Translations under genes and position numbers: made by a program
Notes under the pieces: model-generated
Seen by the model: the letters and a program-made list of their open reading frames with translations, nothing else
Databases searched by the model: none
Told to the model about the DNA's origin: nothing
NCBI RefSeq assembly: GCF_047238305.1
Contig: NZ_JBDFMO010000001.1
Span: forward strand, 310,001 to 374,000
DNA: 64,000 bases
Source: Ferdinandcohnia sp047238305
GTDB taxonomy: Bacteria > Bacillota > Bacilli > Bacillales > Bacillaceae_L
Direction of reading: 5' to 3'
In this document: positions 25,997-33,561 of the stretch, piece after piece
Layout: each line of letters starts with the position of its first letter
Numbering within the stretch: the first letter of the stretch is position 1

Positions 25997-26095
25997 CTCT
26001 TTTCATTGGACTTTTAGATATGTTGTTATTGGGATGGAAAATATAAAAGAACGAGAGAGCCGTCCCTCTGTTTCAATCAAAAGAAAAGACCACTC

Positions 26096-26215
26096 TTAAT
26101 AAAAAAATCTACCCCGGCGAAAACGAAAACCGGGACCGCGACGAAAGCCAAAGCGAGGACCAAAAAAGGGACCTCGACGGAAACGGAAACGAGGACCGCC
26201 TACGAAAAATGGCAT
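26096..26215 (-). CDS. Tiny Arg/Phe/Gly-repeat protein (39 residues), possibly spore-associated
   Basis: The ATG at 26215 follows GGAGGAG with ideal spacing. The product is built of repeats of GPRFRFRRGP/GPRFGFRRGP/GPGFRFRRGR type, with 11 Arg and 12 Phe among 39 residues, and ends RGRFFY before TAA. It is very basic and aromatic, with no hydrophobic signal. I do not recognise a family. Small repetitive basic proteins of this kind in Bacillus are often coat or spore proteins, but nothing here proves that. A hairpin at 25952-25996 can end its transcript. The repeats in DNA and protein are in register, so it expanded by duplication. Confidence 0.6.
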   Translation of the reverse strand: MPFFVGGPRFRFRRGPFFGPRFGFRRGPGFRFRRGRFFY

Positions 26216-26329
26216 AATAAAACTCCTCCTTTATCAAATGATAATATAGGTTATGCCACAAAGGGGCTCGGGGACTGAGACAAACATGGAGAAATCTAAA
26301 ATTCAGGTGAATTATTTCATATTGAGAGT

Positions 26330-27034
26330 CTAAAAGTATCCTTTGTAACCCACAAACAATTCTCCACCATAATGATCAAGTGTAGATTGAATGAATGAAA
26401 TGAGTTCCGTTTTATCATTTGTATTCATGTATGTCTTTGTAGATTCAATCAGTTTTTCACACATATCTTTATCATATGATTTAAGGCATCTAACCATCCA
26501 CTTTCCTTCACCAAGCCATTTGCCATTTGCCCTTAAAATCAGTTCAGTTAACGTATTTATTACCTTATTTAAAATAAATAAACTTTCCGCAAAGTCTTCT
26601 GAACTTCTAAAGTCTGACAAAAAATCGGTAATTTGATACCTTGCATCATTTATTTTGTCTTCATCCCATGGTCGTGGACCCTGTTCATAAAGGGTTTTTG
26701 CCTCTTTTTGGAGTTCCTTTCCATTCCCTTGTTTATCTTCTATAAGTAGACCCTCGGCACACATTTTAATGATGGTGGGCATTCCTCTATATCTAGCTGT
26801 TTGAAATTCAAACTCTAATGATAAAGCCGTGTAAATAAATGCTTCTATTTTCCACCCAAGAAAATGATAACATTCAAGTCTTGGTGTTTCTGTTTCATCA
26901 ATAATAATTAAGTCTATATCAGATTCTGTCGTTATATTTCCAGAAACTGCACTTCCACCTACCCAGACGATATCGGATTCAGGATAGTGGGAAACGATAA
27001 ACTGTTTAGCTATTTTCTTGATCGAGTCCCTCAT
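26330..27034 (-). CDS. Nucleotidyltransferase-fold protein
   Basis: 234 residues from the ATG at 27034, which has GGGAGGTG six bases ahead; the frame could extend to 27064 without a ribosome site. The N-terminal domain has the Pol-beta-type motif VWVGGSAVSGNITTESDIDLIII (GS...DxD), as in kanamycin nucleotidyltransferases, MNT antitoxins and other minimal nucleotidyltransferases. The C-terminal 130 residues are helical, with FLSDFRSSEDFAESLFILNKVINTLTELILRANGKWLG, resembling the substrate-binding helical part of such enzymes. It may transfer a nucleotide to a small molecule or protein. No HEPN partner gene is next to it, so a MNT/HEPN toxin-antitoxin role is not supported. Confidence 0.75.
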   Translation of the reverse strand: MRDSIKKIAKQFIVSHYPESDIVWVGGSAVSGNITTESDIDLIIIDETETPRLECYHFLGWKIEAFIYTALSLEFEFQTARYRGMPTIIKMCAEGLLIEDKQGNGKELQKEAKTLYEQGPRPWDEDKINDARYQITDFLSDFRSSEDFAESLFILNKVINTLTELILRANGKWLGEGKWMVRCLKSYDKDMCEKLIESTKTYMNTNDKTELISFIQSTLDHYGGELFVGYKGYF

Positions 27035-27181
27035 ATAAAACACCTCCCTTACCAAGATATTCACCTAGATGATTAGTGTTCTATAACGTAGGAGGTATCT
27101 GTAAAATAATTACTGGCTATTTTTGCTGGACCCACAATGTTTAACAGAGGGCTATTATCTCAAGTATTAATGAAATATAAA

Positions 27182-27216
27182 GAAGATGACTCCTGTTGAT
27201 TACAGAAATCACCTTC
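27182..27216 (-). terminator. Imperfect hairpin after the DUF1456 gene
   Basis: GAAG-TGA-CTGT pairs with ACAG-TCA-CTTC with small internal loops; the minus-strand continuation is TTCTTTATATTT. It lies about 90 bp past the DUF1456 stop. Short tail, so uncertain. Confidence 0.4.
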
Positions 27217-27305
27217 TCCAAATTGCATATCATTTTTTAATGAACGGGTATTTTTCAGTTTAATAAAACCAACCAGTTTTCTTTTTCACTTTATTGTCGT
27301 ATCTT

Positions 27306-27815
27306 TTAATAGCCTTCTCCCCTGTATTTGATAGCTAGCCCTTTTAAGAAGTTTCTGGCGAAATTATCTCCGCATTCTTTATAATTCTTATGACCTTCTT
27401 TTCGTAATAAAGCACCTAGTTCTCCTTTTGTTACCCTTAACCCTACATAATCAAAAATATCTAGCATATCTTCAGTCGTTAAAGCCAGTGCGATTTTAAC
27501 TTTCTTTAAAAGGAGATTATTCACGTTTCCACTTGTCTTTAGAGGAGATTCTGGTGGATTCGGCTGTCCTGGTTTCGGCTCTTGTTTTCCCCTTTTGTAA
27601 ATAATAAGCCCATTTAAAAAGGAGTCTAACATACTGTGAGTACATTTTATTTGATCTTCATTCTCATAATCATCATCGTCGTATGTCTTTGTGAGAATCT
27701 TTACTACCTCTGGTACCGATACCTCCATGCCACCAAGTTTAAAAATCTCTGCCATTTGTTTATTTTTAATTTCCAATGCATATCTCAACCGAATTAATAT
27801 ATCGTTATTATCCAT
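27306..27815 (-). CDS. DUF1456 family protein (YehS-like)
   Basis: 169 residues with the duplicated DUF1456 pattern: NNDILIRLRYALEIKNKQMAEIFKLGG (about 3-30) is repeated as NNLLLKKVKIALALTTEDMLDIFDYVG (about 99-125), and each half ends in a segment with a conserved FLNGL/FLKGLAIKYRG motif. The family is found in many bacteria and its biochemical role is not established; structure-based views suggest an RNA- or protein-binding helical repeat. GGGAGC precedes the ATG. It stands alone between the nucleotidyltransferase and an EamA transporter gene. Confidence 0.85.
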   Translation of the reverse strand: MDNNDILIRLRYALEIKNKQMAEIFKLGGMEVSVPEVVKILTKTYDDDDYENEDQIKCTHSMLDSFLNGLIIYKRGKQEPKPGQPNPPESPLKTSGNVNNLLLKKVKIALALTTEDMLDIFDYVGLRVTKGELGALLRKEGHKNYKECGDNFARNFLKGLAIKYRGEGY

Positions 27816-27864
27816 TCTTTAAGCTCCCTTTTTTACAAATAGTAGTCATTACTGCCTTTATGGG

Positions 27865-28818
27865 TCATGATGCAATTTTTTCAGTTTTCTTATTAGCTTT
27901 ATTCCCTTTTCCACGATAATTCAAAACAATAATCCCGATCGCAACCATGGCAATCGCCACTAGAATATACAGATTTAATTTTTCACCTGGTATGAAAATA
28001 GCAGACAGGATCGTTCCAGAAACCGGTACAATGAACTTATATATTGTAATTTCACCTGCATGATTATATTTTAACAACGAATACCAGAGGCCAAACGCAA
28101 CAGCTGAGAGTACAGCAGAGTAGATTAATAGTCCCCATCCAAATGGTGTAAAAGTGATTGATCCTGTATGCATCATCGGTAGACCAATAATAAGCATGAT
28201 TAGTCCACCTAGACTCAACTGCCATCCAGTAATGGCAAAAGGATCAATACCATTTGTTAGCTCCTTGGCCATAATGGTTGCAATCGCACCAGTAAGTCCT
28301 GCTAGAATCATATATCCTTCGCCATCCCACTGAAAACTTATGCTAAGCTCTTGTCCCCAGTTTGCTATCACAATTCCAGTGAAACCAGCAAGTAGACCAA
28401 TTGACTTTTTCCAATTCAATCGATCATTTTTATAATAGTAGTGAGCTAGTATAACAGTGAAAAAAGTTCCAACAGTCGACAAAATAGCCCCCTGCATACC
28501 TGACACTTTTGCTAATCCATTATAGAAGAAAAAGTATTGTAGGGCTGTTTGAATTACACCCAGTAAAAGGAGAATGAGAAAACTCCTTTTCGAAACCACT
28601 ATTCTTTTCGGCTTTATGATTAATAAAAATCCTAAGACGAGCAAACCCGCAAGCAAAAAGCGTATTCCCGCAAATACAACCTTAGCGATTACATCATCGG
28701 GCGACATTTGCAGTTCCTCATAACTCACCTTTAGAACAGGAAAAGCACTTCCCCACAAAAGCGAACAAAAAATTGCAATCCCTATAACTGACCATTTCTT
28801 CTGAAAAATCCATTTCAT
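27865..28818 (-). CDS. EamA/DMT-superfamily transporter
   Basis: 317 residues with ten predicted membrane helices in two EamA repeats. The start SVIGIAIFCSLLWGSAFPVLK is the typical first helix with WGS motif, and repeat two begins near EGYMILAGLTGAIATIMAKEL. A basic tail (YRGKGNKANKKTEKIAS) follows the last helix. Family members export or import metabolites such as amino acids or riboflavin; the substrate is unknown. TTAGGAG lies eight bases ahead of the ATG. Confidence 0.85.
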   Translation of the reverse strand: MKWIFQKKWSVIGIAIFCSLLWGSAFPVLKVSYEELQMSPDDVIAKVVFAGIRFLLAGLLVLGFLLIIKPKRIVVSKRSFLILLLLGVIQTALQYFFFYNGLAKVSGMQGAILSTVGTFFTVILAHYYYKNDRLNWKKSIGLLAGFTGIVIANWGQELSISFQWDGEGYMILAGLTGAIATIMAKELTNGIDPFAITGWQLSLGGLIMLIIGLPMMHTGSITFTPFGWGLLIYSAVLSAVAFGLWYSLLKYNHAGEITIYKFIVPVSGTILSAIFIPGEKLNLYILVAIAMVAIGIIVLNYRGKGNKANKKTEKIAS

Positions 28819-28974
28819 GGTGTCAACTCCTAAAAATCATTCCACAAATAAGTATATCCTATTGCATTGTCAGGGTTTTGGCAATGTATGTTTATGGGAA
28901 ATCGGATTGCAAGAGTGCTCGGGACACCCCATTTTTTGTTTCACAGAAACCTCCACAAAAAAAGATGCCTGGCA

Positions 28975-29013
28975 AACAGTGTAACATAACCAGTTAAACA
29001 CTGTTGTCAGGCA
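28975..29013 (-). terminator. Strong terminator after brnQ
   Basis: Arms TGCCTG-CAAACAGTGT and ACACTGTTG-CAGGCA with one bulge per side, followed on the minus strand by TCTTTTTTT, 17 bp past the brnQ stop. Confidence 0.85.
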
Positions 29014-29029
29014 AGATTGGTTTATTGTT

Positions 29030-30337
29030 TTAACTAGCAATCGACTGCTTTGTAGCTTTCTCCTTCTCTATAAACCTTCCAATTATTGCTCCACCGATGA
29101 ATCCAATGATTGCTGGAATTAACCATGCGAACCCATTACTGCTCAATGGAATCATCCCAATTAAACGAGATACAAATGGTATATTTATAGCTGCTGTCAT
29201 AGCTTGAGCTACGCTAATAATCACTGTTAATAACACGGCACCTTGAAAGGAGGCAGCGTTTGGTAAATGCCTATGGAAAATCCCAACCAATATGACCACG
29301 ATACAAATCGGATAGATTGCCTCATAAAGCGGTGTTGCTATAAATACGATTCGATCTACACCTAATAATGCAATGGTAATGCCAAGGACGCAAACGATGG
29401 CCGCCGTTGTTTTATAACTTAGCTTCCCATTTGTGAAACGATCAAAAAATTGAGCAACAGCTGTAGTCAAGCCAATCGCAGTAGTCAGACATGCTAATGC
29501 CACCACGATCCCTAATCCGTACAGCCCACCTTTACCTAATATCGATTCTACAATCCCTAATAATAGTTCAGCCCTGTCTATGTTTTGAGGATACATCCCA
29601 TTAACTGAAGCTCCTAAATATAAAAGACCCGAATAGATGAGCACTAAAAAGATAAAGGCGATGAGCCCGGCAAATGCGATCATTTTATTTCTTTCCTTTT
29701 CAGTCCGGTATCCTTTACCAACAATATGTGAAATAAACACACTTGCAACCATAAAACTTACTAATAAGTCCCCAGTTTGATATCCGCCAAGAAATGCATT
29801 AACAAAACTACTTGAAATGTCTGTGTCCACTGGTTGTCCAACTGGATTTATGACTCCACTTATGATGATAGCAATTAAAATGACAACTAATGCAGGTGTT
29901 AAAAAAGCTCCCACTTTATCGATAACATTGTTCCTGTCATTGACAAAGTAATAAGTTAACGCGAAAAAAATGATAACAATAGGTGCTGCTGGAATCGATG
30001 GAAAAACTGCCTGAAAACCTAATTCATGGGTAACAGCCCCCGTTCTCGGTATGGCGATAAAGCTTGAAAATAACATGATGCCTAGTAGTATCCATTGCGA
30101 AAACTTAGGATGCACTTTTTTAGTCAATTGGTCTACAGTACCACCTGCATAAGCGATAATATAAATCGCCATTATAGGGAAAAAGACCCCTGAAATAATG
30201 AATCCGATGCTGCCGCTAAACCAGCCCGTCCCGGACTGTAGCCCTAAAAAGGGTGGAAAAATTAAATTCCCGGCCCCAAAAAATGTGGCAAACAGCGCAA
30301 GTCCAATAATACTACTATCTCTTAGAGTTTTATTCAT
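29030..30337 (-). CDS. brnQ: Branched-chain amino acid:cation symporter BrnQ
   Basis: 435 residues with about twelve membrane helices. Family features include the N-terminal LALFATFFGAGNLIFPPFLGLQSG and the RTGAVTHELGFQAVFP segment in helix 3 region, both typical of LIVCS (BrnQ/BraB) carriers. It imports isoleucine, leucine and valine with Na+ or H+. Terminated by the hairpin at 28975-29013. The 400-bp leader (30338-30745) holds several short inverted repeats but no T-box consensus that I can defend; CodY control would be usual for such a gene in Bacillus but no box was identified. Confidence 0.92.
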   Translation of the reverse strand: MNKTLRDSSIIGLALFATFFGAGNLIFPPFLGLQSGTGWFSGSIGFIISGVFFPIMAIYIIAYAGGTVDQLTKKVHPKFSQWILLGIMLFSSFIAIPRTGAVTHELGFQAVFPSIPAAPIVIIFFALTYYFVNDRNNVIDKVGAFLTPALVVILIAIIISGVINPVGQPVDTDISSSFVNAFLGGYQTGDLLVSFMVASVFISHIVGKGYRTEKERNKMIAFAGLIAFIFLVLIYSGLLYLGASVNGMYPQNIDRAELLLGIVESILGKGGLYGLGIVVALACLTTAIGLTTAVAQFFDRFTNGKLSYKTTAAIVCVLGITIALLGVDRIVFIATPLYEAIYPICIVVILVGIFHRHLPNAASFQGAVLLTVIISVAQAMTAAINIPFVSRLIGMIPLSSNGFAWLIPAIIGFIGGAIIGRFIEKEKATKQSIAS

Positions 30338-30745
30338 ATGTAATTCAGCCCTTCTCTTTTAATGTCACAATTTGCTTGAATCCTTTTCTAAGTAGTTCAA
30401 AAATATTAGGTAATCGTATAAACTATCGTCTTCTAATGACCAATTTCACTATTCCACCTTTTCTGAAAAATCAGGATGCATTTCACCTGTTCGTTTCACT
30501 CACTAAACCCAAGGCAGGGTAGCCTCGCTGTGTTCCCAATAGGTTTAATTAACCTGTTATACGTTTTTTACTTTTTGGCATTCATACGAATCATATTTTG
30601 TTAGATAAATATTTTTATACTATACCACATATTTTGCAATAGTTAAAATTTTGAGAATGAAGGAGTGTACTGTGGGTCACACCAGTAGATGTAGCAACGG
30701 GATGCTCGTGATTAAAGCTCTGTTGAAAAAAAAGAAGGAAAAGGT
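30338..30745. other. Gene-free leader region of brnQ and tail of truA
   Basis: Minus-strand text holds AGGTT-AATTA-AACCT and GCATCCTG/CAGG-type short repeats around 30470-30560, suggesting a folded leader ahead of brnQ. I could not match it to a known riboswitch or T-box. The end next to 30745 contains the truA terminator. Confidence 0.35.
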
Positions 30746-30761
30746 TTAAAAACCAACCTTC
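30734..30761 (-). terminator. Terminator overlapping the truA stop codon
   Basis: GAAGG...AAGGTT pairs with AACC...CCTTC across a TAAA loop; the minus strand continues TTCTTTTTTTT. The last five codons of truA form one arm. Confidence 0.65.
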
Positions 30762-31483
30762 TCCAAATACAACCCCTCAGCATCCGCCATACGACCTGTT
30801 TGAATTCTTTCTTTAGATTCAAGAATACTTGGTATTGTAGCAGCATCTTTTTCACCTAATCCAACTTCAATTAACGTTCCTACAATTTTTCTCACCATAT
30901 TGTAAAGGAAGCCATTGCCTCGTACTTTGATTTCGATAAAGCCCGCATTTTTCTTTATCTCAAGTGAGTATATTTCACGCACCATCAACTTTTTCTTCGA
31001 CTTTGCATTGGAATAAGAAGTAAAGTCATGCTGCCCGATAAAAAATTGAGATGCTTTTCTCATTTTTTCGATATCAAGCTTTTCTTCTACATGCATACTG
31101 TACTTTCGCATGAAGGGATGTGTATATGGCTCGTTCCAAATTTTATATAAATAGGTTTTATCTTTCGCATTATAGCGTGCATGAAAACGATCGTGAACTA
31201 CCGTAACATCCAAAACGCTAATGTCATTGGGAAGATATCTGTTTAAATACTGCATCACTTCATCTTCGGTTGCATTTTTGCTCATCTTAAAATTAGCGAT
31301 CTGAGCAAGAGCATGTACACCTGCATCCGTTCTTCCAGATCCAATGATTTCAATCTTTTCTCCTGCCAGCTCTGTTAATACATTTTCAATCTTCCCTTGA
31401 ATCGTATTATCACCATTACCAAGTCGCTGCCACCCCTTGTAACGGCCACCATCATACTGAATGGTTAATTTATAATTGTTCAT
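30746..31483 (-). CDS. truA: tRNA pseudouridine synthase A
   Basis: 245 residues, complete TruA: IQYDGGRYKGWQRLGNGDNTIQG at the start, the catalytic Asp in GSGRTDAGVHALAQ (about residue 52), RFHARYNAKDKTYLYKI and FLYNMVRKIVGTLIEVG near the end. TruA isomerises uridines 38-40 of the tRNA anticodon arm. GGAG precedes the ATG. Bacillus genomes usually have truA next to rplM; this isolated copy is probably a second paralogue. Directly upstream is a nif3-like remnant, and a truA 3' fragment is found beside the intact nif3-like gene at 36247-36298, showing that the pair was duplicated. Confidence 0.92.
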   Translation of the reverse strand: MNNYKLTIQYDGGRYKGWQRLGNGDNTIQGKIENVLTELAGEKIEIIGSGRTDAGVHALAQIANFKMSKNATEDEVMQYLNRYLPNDISVLDVTVVHDRFHARYNAKDKTYLYKIWNEPYTHPFMRKYSMHVEEKLDIEKMRKASQFFIGQHDFTSYSNAKSKKKLMVREIYSLEIKKNAGFIEIKVRGNGFLYNMVRKIVGTLIEVGLGEKDAATIPSILESKERIQTGRMADAEGLYLEKVGF

Positions 31484-31493
31484 TGCTTTCTCC

Positions 31494-31706
31494 TTAAGAT
31501 ATACGTATTTCTTTGTTATTATATCTTATATTCGCTTCAAGAAAAGCAGAGCCTGACCCCCAGTGCACTAGCGCTTTAGTACGATGGGGGTCTGGCCCTT
31601 TGCTCTTTTCTGCTTGGTATGTAATCCCCGAATCACTAGAATAGATTTCCTTATTTGTTACATTAATAAGAGAATCAATTCGTTCAACAACATATGAAAC
31701 ATCCAT
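31494..31706 (-). pseudogene. Nif3-like gene remnant, interior replaced by a REP hairpin
   Basis: The first 34 codons (MDVSYVVERIDSLINV...) match the start of the intact Nif3-like gene at 36321-37082, including the same GAGGAGGTACGTAC leader. The match stops at YQAEK, where a REP element begins. After the REP the sequence resumes with the 3' end region of nif3 (GAAGCGAATATAAGATA) leading to truA. The middle of the gene, about 220 codons, is gone. It still reads as an open frame through the REP, but the product would be non-functional. Confidence 0.75.
31547..31606. repeat. REP-like hairpin, copy 1
   Basis: Arms AGCCTGACCCCC and GGGGGTCTGGCCC flank a loop AGTGCACTAGCGCTTTAGTACGAT. It sits exactly at the deletion junction inside the nif3-like remnant. 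The same element recurs at 33470, 41803, 42195, 44089 and 53726. Confidence 0.8.
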
Positions 31707-31750
31707 GTACGTACCTCCTCAACTATCTTTTGAGTTGCTTGTTGCCGCTC

Positions 31751-32350
31751 TCAATTCTTAATTAGAACCGTTCCAAGTGAATATTGAAATGTCTTCACTA
31801 ACTCTACTGAAAATTTTTTTGGTTCAATTGGAAAATCATCTTTAATCCAATCCAAAATTAAGCCAACTAATCCATATGCACAATATCGTTTCAATAAGTT
31901 CCCTTCTACTTTTTTCTCATCTGTTGTGCTTTGAATATCAAATTCCTCTAGGTAAAGATTTATAATTAGATTCGTTATTCTATCACGAAAATTAATTTGA
32001 ATAGCATCACCAAGTAACAATTGATAATATTCTCCATACTTTATAAAATGATTTAATAAATTTAGCGGCTCGTCTACTAAGCTTTGTATATTAATCGACT
32101 TTTTATTTATATATGAACTACGATAAGCCTTAGTCATTTCTTTAAATAGAAATTGAATAATCTCATTTAATAAATCATCTCTATTATTATAATGTGTATA
32201 AAATGTTCCTCGGCTACATCCCGCAGATTCAATAATATCTTTGATCGTAATTTGTACATATTTTTTTTGTTTCAGTAATTCAAAAAAAGCACTGTATAGA
32301 TCTTGTTTTGTTTTCTGCACGCGCTTATCCAAAAATTGAAACTCTGCCAT
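31751..32350 (-). CDS. TetR/AcrR-family regulator, paralogue A
   Basis: 199 residues from the ATG at 32350 with AGAGGTGAGAT ahead; the frame opens further upstream at a GTG without ribosome site. The N-terminal HTH has TIKDIIESAGCSRGTFYTHYNNRDDLLNEI (about 27-55), typical TetR. The C-terminal ligand domain ends in LVGLILDWIKDDFPIEPKKF, a form found in TetR_C_33-type proteins such as DhaS-like regulators. Divergent from an alcohol dehydrogenase gene, with an inverted repeat between (32374-32398), so it probably represses that gene and itself. A second TetR/ADH pair of the same layout lies at 44273-45976. Confidence 0.85.
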   Translation of the reverse strand: MAEFQFLDKRVQKTKQDLYSAFFELLKQKKYVQITIKDIIESAGCSRGTFYTHYNNRDDLLNEIIQFLFKEMTKAYRSSYINKKSINIQSLVDEPLNLLNHFIKYGEYYQLLLGDAIQINFRDRITNLIINLYLEEFDIQSTTDEKKVEGNLLKRYCAYGLVGLILDWIKDDFPIEPKKFSVELVKTFQYSLGTVLIKN

Positions 32351-32373
32351 TATCTCACCTCTATTAACTTTTT

Positions 32374-32398
32374 TAGACACTTTATCAGGAATTGTCTA
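32374..32398. promoter_or_regulatory. Candidate TetR operator between regulator and ADH gene
   Basis: TAGACA and TGTCTA form an inverted repeat with a 13-base spacer, 24 bp ahead of the TetR start and about 108 bp ahead of the ADH start. Size and place suit a TetR-family operator. Confidence 0.45.
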
Positions 32399-32505
32399 GT
32401 TTCGCTTTTTTCAATTTGAAAGGACTTTGATTATATTTTACACTTATTTTGCTTATACCTATTTACAATCACACGAATAAAATGATAACAGGGGAGAGTT
32501 TTTTT

Positions 32506-33450
32506 ATGAAAGCATGGATTTTTAAAGGTACAAATCAACCATTAGAGCTAACTGAAGTACCCGACCCAACTCCAGCAAAAGGGGAAGTTGTGGTTGATAT
32601 AAAAGCATCTGGATTGTGTCATTCAGATGTATCAGCACTTGAAGACCCAGATTGGATTGTTAATTTTCCAAATCTACCAGTCGTACTTGGACATGAGGCT
32701 GCCGGTGTCGTATCCGCAATTGGCGAAGGTGTATCAAATGTGAAAGTTGGCGATCGTGTAGGAATTCCTTCAGGTCCTCCTTCCAATATTGGCTATTACC
32801 GTAATGGGGCATATGCAGAAAAAATTTCGATTCCATCTGATGTCACTGTAAAAATTCCTGATTCTGTTGACTTCATCAAAGCTGCTGCAGGTACGGATTC
32901 TGGTAATGTTGCCCACCATGCAGTTGTTACAGTAGGTCAAATCAAGCCAGGAGAAAAAGTGGGTATAATTGGTATTGGCGGTCTTGGACAAATCGGTGCT
33001 CGTATTGCTGTTCTAAAAGGGGCAGAAGTATACGCAGCAGAAGTTAAACAAGATGTTTGGCCACTAGCTGAATCACTTGGTGTTAAAAAAGTAGTTTCTG
33101 ATATTAGAGAACTTGCAGATGTAGGCTTAAATTTAATCGTGGACTTTGCAGGTTTTGGTACTACAACAGCAGGTGCTATCGATGTTGTAGCTGATCATGG
33201 GCGTGTCGTTCAGGTTGGTATGGGGCGTTTACAATCTGAAATCAATACGAATTCACTAATTTTAAAACATGTACAACTATTAGGTTCAATGGGTGGAGGC
33301 GTAGATGATTTAGCCGGCGTTTACGAACTAATGGCAACAGGTGAGCTTGATCCAGCTTTATCGACAACTACCTTTGAAGAAATCGACAATGGTTTAGAAC
33401 AACTAAAACGCGGTGAGGTAAAAGGTCGTCTTGTAGCTGATTTACAATAA
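32506..33450 (+). CDS. Zinc-type alcohol dehydrogenase without structural zinc lobe, paralogue A
   Basis: 314 residues from the ATG at 32506, which follows GGGGAGAG; the frame could begin at 32449 but no ribosome site is there. MDR features: GLCHSDVSAL and LGHEAAGVVS give the Cys, His and Glu of the catalytic zinc site; GIIGIGGLGQIGARIA is the NAD(P) Rossmann turn. The four-Cys structural zinc loop found in most bacterial alcohol dehydrogenases is absent; the stretch after GDRVGIP is short and has no Cys, which explains the reduced length. It should oxidise or reduce an alcohol/aldehyde pair; substrate unknown. The divergent TetR gene suggests induction by a toxic aldehyde, alcohol or quinone-like compound (inference). 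Confidence 0.85.
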   Translation: MKAWIFKGTNQPLELTEVPDPTPAKGEVVVDIKASGLCHSDVSALEDPDWIVNFPNLPVVLGHEAAGVVSAIGEGVSNVKVGDRVGIPSGPPSNIGYYRNGAYAEKISIPSDVTVKIPDSVDFIKAAAGTDSGNVAHHAVVTVGQIKPGEKVGIIGIGGLGQIGARIAVLKGAEVYAAEVKQDVWPLAESLGVKKVVSDIRELADVGLNLIVDFAGFGTTTAGAIDVVADHGRVVQVGMGRLQSEINTNSLILKHVQLLGSMGGGVDDLAGVYELMATGELDPALSTTTFEEIDNGLEQLKRGEVKGRLVADLQ

Positions 33451-33469
33451 TTCCTTTATTTAGGGAAAA

Positions 33470-33513
33470 GCAGGGCCAGACCCCCAGTGCACTCGATGGG
33501 GGTCTGGCCCTTT
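33470..33513. repeat. REP-like hairpin, copy 2 (short loop)
   Basis: Arms GGGCCAGACCCCC and GGGGGTCTGGCCC around AGTGCACTCGAT only; half of the usual loop is missing. It lies 20 bp past the ADH stop and may also act as its terminator. Confidence 0.8.
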
Positions 33514-33561
33514 GCTGAAATACCAAAGCAAAAATTTTGGTTACCGGTCTAAAACATCAAA

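Larger units (their letters stand above)
25007..26095. other. Long gene-poor interval with three hairpins
   Basis: No coding frame with a ribosome site was found between the PilZ-containing gene and the small Arg/Phe protein gene. The sequence is AT-rich. It holds hairpins at 25224-25249 (TACCTTCCTAT/ATAGGAAGGTA), 25355-25393 (AAAAAGATA/TATCTTTTT) and 25952-25996 (AAAAGAAGTTGATT/AATCAACCTCTTTT), the last two with T-runs. Promoter elements for the signalling cluster should lie at about 25010-25150. Otherwise nothing was recognised. Confidence 0.6.

Noticed and set aside
26330..27034. MNT antitoxin of a MNT/HEPN pair
   Set aside because: The protein is longer than MNT antitoxins and no HEPN gene is adjacent.
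30338..30745. T-box leader of brnQ
   Set aside because: AGGTGGAATAGTG near 30450 only loosely resembles the T-box AGGGTGGNACCGCG and no specifier stem could be fitted.
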